Source: Bacteroidota bacterium | Lineage (GTDB): Bacteria; Bacteroidota; Bacteroidia; Sphingobacteriales; Sphingobacteriaceae | Direction: 5' to 3' | DNA: 37,536 nt | Assembly (NCBI GenBank): GCA_013288685.1 | Contig: JABDBM010000034.1 | Coordinates: 1-37,536 of the forward strand | Part shown: positions 26,285 to 32,300 of the stretch, in pieces | Layout of the letters: the number at the start of each line of letters is the position of its first letter | How positions within the stretch are numbered: the stretch's first letter is position 1 | Position numbers and translations under genes: made by a program | The notes under the pieces: generated by a model | Databases searched by the model: none | What the model saw: only the letters and a program-made list of their open reading frames with translations | Told to the model about the DNA's origin: nothing

Positions 26285-26485
26285 TCTATGGAATTCAGAG
26301 GCTTAGCCTCGACCAATTTTGTAGCCACGGATTTTAATCCGTTGGAAAAGGAAAAGTAAAATCGAGAACCGTAGGTTCGATCCATATTCTCAAAGTACCA
26401 AAATATGCACCGTGCCTATGGCACTCTTTCTGTCAGGTGCCCAATATTCCACGGGTTGAAACCCGTGGCTACGATATGGTTCGGG
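26285..26485. repeat. Cluster of inverted repeats with CCACGGGTTGAAACCCGTGG core
   Basis: The segment has TAGCCACGGATTTTAATCCGT near 26322-26342 and CCACGGGTTGAAACCCGTGG near 26450-26469, which also pair with each other at their outer ends (TAGCCACGG / CCGTGGCTA). Smaller palindromes (GAGGCTTAGCCTC, GAACCGTAGGTTC, GTGCCTATGGCAC) lie at and between them. I see no gene in 26220-26590. Confidence 0.65.
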
Positions 26486-26591
26486 CCGACTGCCCTTGGA
26501 AAGAGGCTAAACAACGAGTGTTGAATAACTTGAGATTTGAATAGCCCAAATAGGGCAAGTTGCGCCAATATTTTTCCTAAACACGCATCAA

Positions 26592-27017
26592 TCAGGGTAG
26601 ATCAACGGCTTCTACCAGTACATCCCAATGGGAAATTACCAGTTCAAAACGGTGCTGCTCGGCTTGCCGATAAGCCGCCTGGTCGGGAAATAATTGTTTT
26701 TTAAACGGATCAACAATGCTGTAATCAAGAGCCAGGTGTTCGTCTTTAAAAGTAACGGCTACTTTAAAATCCCAGCGGCTGTCTTCACTGCTATGCAAAA
26801 TGGGAGTTTCGGCTTTTATACTGATGATATCTCCTTTTTCCTGTAGCTTTTTAAGCAATGGATAATGGTTCTTTTTCCATAAAGAAATAAACTCATCTGC
26901 ATAGCCCCATTTTACTTTGTAATAACTTTCAATAGTCAGGCTTTTTGATGCCTGCGCAAATACTTTACTGCCCAGCAATAAGCTTATTGAAAGGAGTAAT
27001 ATGATTGTTTTTTTCAT
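26592..27017 (-). CDS. Small exported protein of unknown function
   Basis: I choose the ATG at 27017, which gives 141 residues and a clear signal peptide ('KKTIILLLSISLLLGSKVFAQ'); a longer frame to 27068 adds a polar, Cys-containing N-terminus before it. The mature part alternates strands and helices ('LTIESYYKVKWGYADEFISLWKKNHYPLLKKLQEKGDI', 'RWDFKVAVTFKDEHLAL'), which recalls dimeric ferredoxin-like alpha/beta folds (NIPSNAP/ABM-like), but I do not recognise a family. The mature protein has no Cys. It is transcribed in the same direction as the PhyH-like gene and ends a short minus-strand block. Confidence 0.7.
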   Translation of the reverse strand: MKKTIILLLSISLLLGSKVFAQASKSLTIESYYKVKWGYADEFISLWKKNHYPLLKKLQEKGDIISIKAETPILHSSEDSRWDFKVAVTFKDEHLALDYSIVDPFKKQLFPDQAAYRQAEQHRFELVISHWDVLVEAVDLP

Positions 27018-27083
27018 AGGTACTAATTTACAAATGATCGGCTTCGGTTGTGCAGGCAAATCAACCAATAAACCGGTTTATAA

Positions 27084-27167
27084 TTATTTATTGTTAAAAG
27101 ATTTAACTTTCACTAATGCTAATTTTTTCCTCCTGATAAAGTAGCCGATAATAAGTGCGATAATCAT
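27084..27167 (-). CDS. Possible 27-aa membrane miniprotein after the PhyH-like gene
   Basis: An ATG 5 nt after the PhyH-like stop opens a frame encoding MIIALIIGYFIRRKK followed by a basic tail ending FNNK. It has one hydrophobic helix and a positively charged C-terminal flank, as in many small membrane proteins. It could be translated together with the upstream gene. It may also be chance. Confidence 0.3.
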   Translation of the reverse strand: MIIALIIGYFIRRKKLALVKVKSFNNK

Positions 27168-27172
27168 AACGG

Positions 27173-27979
27173 TTATTTAACAAGGCTTGTAAAACGTTGA
27201 TAAAATGCAGTGGGGCTTTCCTCATGTTTGGGCTCGTATTTGCCTGCGATGATTGGGATATAAATTACCCGGCGACGGCTTGGTTCCCCAGTTACCGAAG
27301 ATTGGGCTACCCGGTGCCATAACCGGCCATCATGTATTGTCAGGTCACCTGCCTCCGGTACAATGGCAATCTCGTTTTTATCAGCATTATTATCCAAAAA
27401 ATACCGTTTGCGAAATAACATGCTGTAAAGACCTTGCTTGTGTGTACCGGGTAAAATTCTCAACCCGCCATTTTCGGGTTTCAGGGTACTGAGGTGTATG
27501 CCAACGTTAAGCATCGGATTCAGTTTTTGCCCGTGAAAAATATCGCGCAAGCCGTCGGTATGCCAGCCCATTTTGGTAAAGCTGCTTTCGGGGCCGTTTA
27601 CATAATGATTAAACACCATGCCGTCTTTTTCGCTGATACCTAAGCGGGCCTGGGGGCCAACAAGGTTAAGCAATACCTTAAAACGGGGGTCTTTTGTAAA
27701 TTCTGCCAGCGCTGCGTGATGCTGGTTAATGAAGGCGAAACGTTGTACTATTGGCGAGCCGTCGAGGTCCCTGCCATATTTTATGGGGACCCCGTTTACT
27801 TTTTCAATTTTGTTGGCAATCCAGTGTTGCTGCACCTGTTCGGATGCGCGGATAATATCGTTAACCGTTTCGGGTTTAATAAAATTTTTAAAATGGATGA
27901 AGCCGTTTTTAGTAAAAAAATCCTGCTGTTGTGCTGTGATAACTTCACCAAGGGTGAATTTTTGATATAAGTTCGACAT
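27173..27979 (-). CDS. Phytanoyl-CoA dioxygenase (PhyH)-like Fe(II)/2-oxoglutarate oxygenase, cysteine-free
   Basis: The product has 268 residues. The iron-binding triad fits the PhyH family: H140-x-D142 ('MGWHTDGLRD') and H222 ('GRLWHRVAQSS'), with an Arg cluster at 235-237 for 2-oxoglutarate. Other family blocks are 'FFTKNGFIHFKNFIKPE' at the start and 'LKPENGGLRILPGTHKQG'. I find no cysteine anywhere. Related oxygenases release sulfite from taurine or sulfate esters, or hydroxylate amino acids and lipids; the substrate here is unknown. The gene stands behind a polycysteine leader and an operator, so a sulfur-acquisition role is plausible (inference). Confidence 0.86.
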   Translation of the reverse strand: MSNLYQKFTLGEVITAQQQDFFTKNGFIHFKNFIKPETVNDIIRASEQVQQHWIANKIEKVNGVPIKYGRDLDGSPIVQRFAFINQHHAALAEFTKDPRFKVLLNLVGPQARLGISEKDGMVFNHYVNGPESSFTKMGWHTDGLRDIFHGQKLNPMLNVGIHLSTLKPENGGLRILPGTHKQGLYSMLFRKRYFLDNNADKNEIAIVPEAGDLTIHDGRLWHRVAQSSVTGEPSRRRVIYIPIIAGKYEPKHEESPTAFYQRFTSLVK

Positions 27980-28012
27980 TAAAGTATCAATAAAGAATGA
28001 GTAAATGAATGG

Positions 28013-28028
28013 CTGCCCCTAAAGGCAG
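28013..28028 (-). promoter_or_regulatory. Hairpin between leader E and the PhyH-like gene
   Basis: CTGCC and GGCAG arms (28013-28017 and 28024-28028) form a 5-bp stem about 33 nt before the gene start on the minus strand. No T run follows, so it is not a standard terminator; it may affect access to the gene start. Confidence 0.35.
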
Positions 28029-28065
28029 ATTTGGATGATGAACCGGAATAATTAATCGGGAGAAA

Positions 28066-28113
28066 TTAACAACAACAGCAACACATCACCTTGTGGGAAA
28101 GGTACATTCGCAT
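28066..28113 (-). CDS. Polycysteine leader peptide (15 aa), unit E
   Basis: The minus-strand ORF encodes MRMYLSHKVMCCCCC and stops. A third of the peptide is a terminal run of five Cys (TGT TGC TGT TGT TGT) directly before TAA. It lies 86 nt before the PhyH-like gene and about 47 nt after the operator at 28160-28178. This is the shortest and most cysteine-dense of the four leaders. Confidence 0.82.
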   Translation of the reverse strand: MRMYLSHKVMCCCCC

Positions 28114-28136
28114 AAAATATGCTACCTGGATATGTT

Positions 28137-28178
28137 GAATTTTATTCAATTTATATTAAATCTATAGATTTAGTAGAT
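28137..28178 (-). promoter_or_regulatory. Operator and promoter of unit E
   Basis: On the minus strand the site reads ATCTAC-TAAATCT-ATAGAT (28178 down to 28160). A weak -7-like TAAAATTC (28144-28137) begins 25 bp from the palindrome centre, the same spacing as at 13038/13063 and 29354/29379. The leader ATG is about 24 nt further. Confidence 0.55.
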
Positions 28179-28327
28179 AATGCAAATGTAGAGAAATATT
28201 TAATAAACAAAAATTTAATGTAAAAAACATATTGCGGTAGGCGTTATAAGAATTTGCAGGGGTTTAGGATGTATCGGTGGCGTTCTTCCGGTTATGTCGC
28301 GAATCGATAAATTGAAATAGATATTCG

Positions 28328-28447
28328 TTTTAACAAAAAATCATGGTTTACAGCTGAGGATAGTTATTTTTTGTTAAAATTCTGATATTCAATTAAATAA
28401 TATGAAAATATTGAAAAAAAGTGTTAACCTTTGTAAACCATGATTTT
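28328..28447. repeat. Two overlapping perfect inverted repeats in the 28.2-28.5 kb gap
   Basis: TTTTAACAAAAAAT (28328-28341) is inverted at 28366-28379. AAAATCATGGTTTACA (28337-28352) is inverted at 28432-28447. The left arms overlap by five bases, so a transcript could form only one of the two stems fully. The remainder of 28200-28527 is AT-rich with a small CAGCC/GGCTG hairpin at 28459-28474; I see no gene in it. Confidence 0.65.
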
Positions 28448-28526
28448 CTGTCTCAAACCAGCCAGGAAAGGCTGCCGCGCCTATTTTTAACTCACATTTT
28501 AACCTGCAAGTTGGATCACGAAAAGC

Positions 28527-29303
28527 TTACATTTTATATAAACCTGCAGTTATCCGTTCGATTAATGCTTTAGGAAGATGGCGTGCACCGAATGACGATA
28601 GTTTATTCAGGAAACCCGTAATAATTTCGGCCTTTTTATTAAATAGTCCTTTCAGACCTATTTTAGCAACCTCATTTGCCGACATGTTAAACTTGGCGGC
28701 AAGCTCTGCAAGCGTATCCATACCTGCGCGTTGGGCAAAACCGGTATCAGTAGGGCCGGGGCATAAGCAACTAACAGAAATATTGGAGTCTTTTAACTCA
28801 TATCTCAATCCCCGGCTGAAAGACAGTATGAAAGCCTTGCTGGCGGCATAAAGCGTAAGGGTAGGAACTACCTGGTATGCCGCAGTACTTGACACGTTTA
28901 AAATAAACGCTTGTTTTTGAGTTTTTAAAACCGGCAATAGCAAATGGGTCAATTCAACAACCGTGCGGGTATTTAGGTCGAGCATGTTCAATTGGTCGCC
29001 GATACTCAGGTCCTCGAATTTGCCCCATAACCCATAACCTGCGTTATTGATTAGTATAGATAAGGGTACCTGCAGATTTTTGCACCAATGTGCTACTTTA
29101 GCGGGGGAGTCCTTTTCGGAAAGGTCGAGGTAGAGATAATAGACGTTTACGCCGAATTCCTGCTTTATATTTACAGCAATTTGCTGAAGTTCGTTTTCGC
29201 TCCGGGCAACCAATAATAAATTGTAGCCCAACTTAGCTAATTGAAGGGCCATCGCTTTTCCTATTCCTTTACTGGCTCCTGTAATAAGCGTATATTCTTC
29301 CAT
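28527..29303 (-). CDS. Short-chain dehydrogenase/reductase (SDR)
   Basis: The product has 258 residues, a classical SDR: cofactor motif T8-G-A-S-K-G-I-G15, 'LDLSEKD' after the second strand, N-N-A-G (86-89), catalytic S138/S139, Y152-x-x-x-K156 and 'CLCPGPTDTGF'. It probably uses NADP(H), given R34/S35 after the second strand. The substrate is unknown. Its start lies 42 bp from the edge of the palindrome at 29345-29363, which is shared with the divergent unit D, so it may be under the same control. It has two Cys. Confidence 0.9.
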   Translation of the reverse strand: MEEYTLITGASKGIGKAMALQLAKLGYNLLLVARSENELQQIAVNIKQEFGVNVYYLYLDLSEKDSPAKVAHWCKNLQVPLSILINNAGYGLWGKFEDLSIGDQLNMLDLNTRTVVELTHLLLPVLKTQKQAFILNVSSTAAYQVVPTLTLYAASKAFILSFSRGLRYELKDSNISVSCLCPGPTDTGFAQRAGMDTLAELAAKFNMSANEVAKIGLKGLFNKKAEIITGFLNKLSSFGARHLPKALIERITAGLYKM

Positions 29304-29344
29304 AAGGGCAAATGAATTTAAAAATACAAGTGTAAGAAAAAATA

Positions 29345-29386
29345 ATCTACTAAATTTGTAGACTATTTAAAATCTTATTAAGTTTG
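29345..29386 (+). promoter_or_regulatory. Operator and promoter of unit D, between divergent genes
   Basis: ATCTAC-TAAATTT-GTAGAC (29345-29363) matches the shared palindrome. A -33-like TTTG (29355-29358) and a textbook Bacteroidota -7 box, TAAGTTTG (29379-29386), are 20 bp apart. The leader ATG at 29391 is then at or within a few bases of the transcription start. The SDR gene diverges from the other side. Confidence 0.65.
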
Positions 29387-29390
29387 AGCC

Positions 29391-29453
29391 ATGAATTCGG
29401 TACGCCAGCTCATCTTCGCCAATAGCAACACGCTCAACCATTGTTGTTGTTAA
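29391..29453 (+). CDS. Polycysteine leader peptide (20 aa), unit D
   Basis: The ORF encodes MNSVRQLIFANSNTLNHCCC and stops; three TGT codons directly precede TAA. A hairpin ACACTG/CGGTGT (29455-29471, one G-T pair) starts one base after the stop, and a seven-T run is at 29491-29497, but they are not adjacent. The downstream gene starts 64 nt after the leader stop. Confidence 0.78.
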   Translation: MNSVRQLIFANSNTLNHCCC

Positions 29454-29517
29454 CACACTGCACCCCGGTGTCTCTCCGTTATTTATAGCTGTTTTTTTAT
29501 TACCTAACAAGTTCATC

Positions 29518-30633
29518 ATGGCCCCTCGTCATCAAAAATTGATATTTAAAGCAACTGTTTTTTTTATATCGCTGCTCAGTTTGGCTGTAGCCGAAGCGCA
29601 AACCCCATCATCGTCGCTTGTGCTTGCGAGTAATCATACGCTAAACATTAAAGTAAATGCCTATACCGATTCTGCAGGCAAACCCGATAGCGGCAATTTT
29701 GTAGCTGCGCCAGCGCTGGTTACATTAAAGATGACCAGGGCGAGAGAAAGAAGAAGACTAATGGTCTATCTGAAAGAACTGAACGTCCCCGAAGATCTTG
29801 ATCATTACCAATCGCATCAAAAACTGTACTACCACCTGGCTAATGTTTTCGCAAGGCTCAAACTTTACCCCTTAGCTATGAAGTGTTTTCTGAAAACCCA
29901 ACAAGCCGCTAATTCAAATGCAACCGATACCCTTTTGCAGGCAGACAGGCTGGAATTAAATACCAATGATCTTCTGCTAAGCGCAAAAGATGATTCGTTG
30001 GTAAGCAGCCGTGCTATTATGAAAAAAACCAGGCAGGAGGAACAGGAAAGTAAGAAAATTGGCTTTGATCGAATTCGTAACGCTTTTAATGACGGGAAGA
30101 CTGCGATAGCTTATGCGATGCTCTTTCATGTAAAGCAACCCGTTCCCGGTAAACGTAAGATATTTCATTGGGCGAACACGGGCCACACTTTTATAACGTT
30201 AATTAAGTATAATTCCGACTCTACATTTGTTTCAGCCTCGTTTGGGTTTTATCCGGACAAAGATCAATTGTTTTCGGCCACCCCGTTGCATCCTTCGTCG
30301 TCTTCAACCTTTAAGGATGATGCCGGGCATAAATGGGATGAGGTGCTGGGTAAATTTATCTCGCGCCGCAGATTTGAAAAAATATTAGCGCTTACAAGGA
30401 ATTATGCAGGGATGGAATATCAATTAAGCAATAATAACTGCACCGATTTCGGTATCAATGCAGCCACTATTGCGGGTATAAATATCAGCGAAACCAAAGG
30501 AAAATGGCCATTGGGTAGCGGCAACAATCCGGCTATTACAGGCCAAAGTATATTGCTCGGTAAATTCAGCAATGCCGGGTCGGCTACTTTGAATGGCCTT
30601 TTTGTGGATTCAAATATGACAAATAATAAATAG
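29518..30633 (+). CDS. Exported protein with a permuted papain-like (NlpC/P60-LRAT-type) C-terminal domain
   Basis: The product has 371 residues with a signal peptide ending 'SLAVAEA'. A helical, Arg/Lys-rich region (about 65-190) is followed by a domain with H223 ('FHWANTGHTFITLIKY') and, later, C308 ('YQLSNNNCTDFGINAATIAGI'). The order His then Asn-Cys is that of circularly permuted papain-like enzymes such as the LRAT/YiiX group, so a hydrolase or transferase activity is possible. The family is not one I can name. The mature protein has two Cys, one of them the proposed nucleophile. It is the only gene behind leader D and converges on the GH27 gene. Confidence 0.72.
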   Translation: MAPRHQKLIFKATVFFISLLSLAVAEAQTPSSSLVLASNHTLNIKVNAYTDSAGKPDSGNFVAAPALVTLKMTRARERRRLMVYLKELNVPEDLDHYQSHQKLYYHLANVFARLKLYPLAMKCFLKTQQAANSNATDTLLQADRLELNTNDLLLSAKDDSLVSSRAIMKKTRQEEQESKKIGFDRIRNAFNDGKTAIAYAMLFHVKQPVPGKRKIFHWANTGHTFITLIKYNSDSTFVSASFGFYPDKDQLFSATPLHPSSSSTFKDDAGHKWDEVLGKFISRRRFEKILALTRNYAGMEYQLSNNNCTDFGINAATIAGINISETKGKWPLGSGNNPAITGQSILLGKFSNAGSATLNGLFVDSNMTNNK

Positions 30634-30670
30634 AAAGTTATTAGATTTTGAGGATATTCTTGCCATTCTC

Positions 30671-32059
30671 TTATTTGCTTTGATTTGACAGCCGAAGTAA
30701 CGCAGCGCCGTGAGTATTAATTTTTATTTGGTATTTACCCTTAAAAGCCCCGGCATCCTGTTTCCGCCAAAGATTTCTAACAGCTATTTTTCCCTTTAAG
30801 CCAAGCGTTGCAAAATCGACGCTTATGGTTTGCTCTTCATTATCCAGGTTAAACAAGGCCAGGTATAGATCTTTGCTGTTCGGTACATGAGAATACCATA
30901 CCATTGTTTTGTCGGTTTTATAGAGCTGCCGCGGATCTGTTCCCTGTTGATTTACCGCTAATACTTCGTTATTCGAAAACAGGTTGAGTTCCTGTTCGCG
31001 GTTCTCGGGCAAGTTACCTCCCAGCATTAAAGGCGAACGATAAATACACCAAAATGTCATGTGTGTATATTCTTCGTCTTTTGTAAAACGACTGTAACGT
31101 TCCTCGCCAACCGGGCCACGCTTGGATAGTTTGCCAATCTGTATCATGTCGCAATCGGGCCAATGGCCGGGGCCGCCAACTCCTTCCCATTGCTTTGCAT
31201 AATTAAACATTTGCAATATTTCTTTCCAGCTATCCCAAAAGTCATCGGCCATGCGCCACATGCTGGCGTTTTTGGTGATATGATCTGCTTGAGAAACAGG
31301 CGTTGCACCCGGCGATGTGCTGAATACAATTGGCCTTCCGCATTGGTCAATTGCCTTTTTATAACCCTCAATTTCTGCCGAGCTGTATGGCCGCGAAAGA
31401 TCATCTACTTTAATAAAATCAACGCCCCAGCCAGCGTACAAGTTCAATATCGAATTAAGATATTCCTGCGCACCGGGCTTAGTCATATTAAGTCCGTACA
31501 TGTGGTTCATCCATTCACATTTCGAGGATGTATCCGCAACCATGTCAGCCGTTATGCCATTGGTACCCAGCACCGGCGATTTTGCCCAAACGGCCTGCCT
31601 CGGTATCCCCCGCATTACATGGATGCCGAATTTAAGGCCTAAAGAATGCACGTAATCCGCCAGCGGCTTAAATCCATTGCCGCCAAATGCCGACGGGAAC
31701 TTTGTAGGCTGCGGCATTAATCTTCCCCATTTGTCCATAGTAAGCCAGGGTATGTAGGACCCATCCTGTAAATTTTTTTGAAAGGGATTGCCAATATTGC
31801 TGCCCGGAGGATTATCGTACGACCATAAAAAATCAACAACAATATACTGCCAGCCGTATTGTTTCAGGTTTTTAGCAACGTAATCTGCATTCGCCTTTAC
31901 TTCGTCTTCGTGCACGGCCGAACCGAAACAGTTATAACTGTTCCAGCCCATCGGTGGTGTTAAAGCAGTATTTTTATCCTGCGCACTTAAAGGGTTGCAA
32001 AAATTAAATACGACGATAAAAATTAACAGGCATCGTGCCACAGCATGTTTTTTATTCAT
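30671..32059 (-). CDS. GH27 alpha-galactosidase, exported
   Basis: The product has 462 residues with a signal peptide ending 'CNPLSAQ'. GH27 hallmarks are 'TPPMGWNSYNCFG' (36-46), 'QYIVVDFLWSY', the nucleophile strand 'FIKVDD' with D219, and the acid/base region 'WRMADDFWDSW' (D272/D273). The C-terminal beta domain follows from about residue 375. It removes terminal alpha-galactose in the periplasm. It is the last gene of the minus-strand glycoside hydrolase set, separated from the GH35 gene by a repeat. Confidence 0.93.
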   Translation of the reverse strand: MNKKHAVARCLLIFIVVFNFCNPLSAQDKNTALTPPMGWNSYNCFGSAVHEDEVKANADYVAKNLKQYGWQYIVVDFLWSYDNPPGSNIGNPFQKNLQDGSYIPWLTMDKWGRLMPQPTKFPSAFGGNGFKPLADYVHSLGLKFGIHVMRGIPRQAVWAKSPVLGTNGITADMVADTSSKCEWMNHMYGLNMTKPGAQEYLNSILNLYAGWGVDFIKVDDLSRPYSSAEIEGYKKAIDQCGRPIVFSTSPGATPVSQADHITKNASMWRMADDFWDSWKEILQMFNYAKQWEGVGGPGHWPDCDMIQIGKLSKRGPVGEERYSRFTKDEEYTHMTFWCIYRSPLMLGGNLPENREQELNLFSNNEVLAVNQQGTDPRQLYKTDKTMVWYSHVPNSKDLYLALFNLDNEEQTISVDFATLGLKGKIAVRNLWRKQDAGAFKGKYQIKINTHGAALLRLSNQSK

Positions 32060-32122
32060 AGGGTTTTTAATAAATATGGTCCTATAACTAATTGTTTGGT
32101 ATCGAACAAAAAGCTATTTTAA

Positions 32123-32260
32123 TTTTAACACAGAGAAACAGAGAATGCACGGAGTACACGGAGTTTAAAAAGTGAATACGCTAACTTTTAGTTATTCGAC
32201 GTTCATTTTTTATTCTCTGCGTGCTTTGTGCCTTCTCCGTGATCTCCGTGGTTAATTTCT
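32123..32260 (-). repeat. CACAGAG-type intergenic repeat, copy 2
   Basis: Read on the minus strand it starts AGAAATTAACCACGGAGATC, continues with AGGCACAAAGCACGCAGAGA and ends CTCTGTTTCTCTGTGTTAAAA, closely matching copy 1 at 19116-19245. It fills most of the 240-bp gap between the GH35 and GH27 genes. Confidence 0.8.
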
Positions 32261-32300
32261 TAAAGCGTCATTGAGTCACAAATATCTCTTTTGTGCGGGT

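Noticed and set aside
25741..26485. CRISPR array
   Set aside because: The repeated cores are in inverted orientation with unequal spacing and no cas genes; they are palindromic intergenic repeats.
31163..31642. 159-codon plus-strand open frame
   Set aside because: It lies fully inside the GH27 gene on the opposite strand; the GH27 reading has clear motifs.
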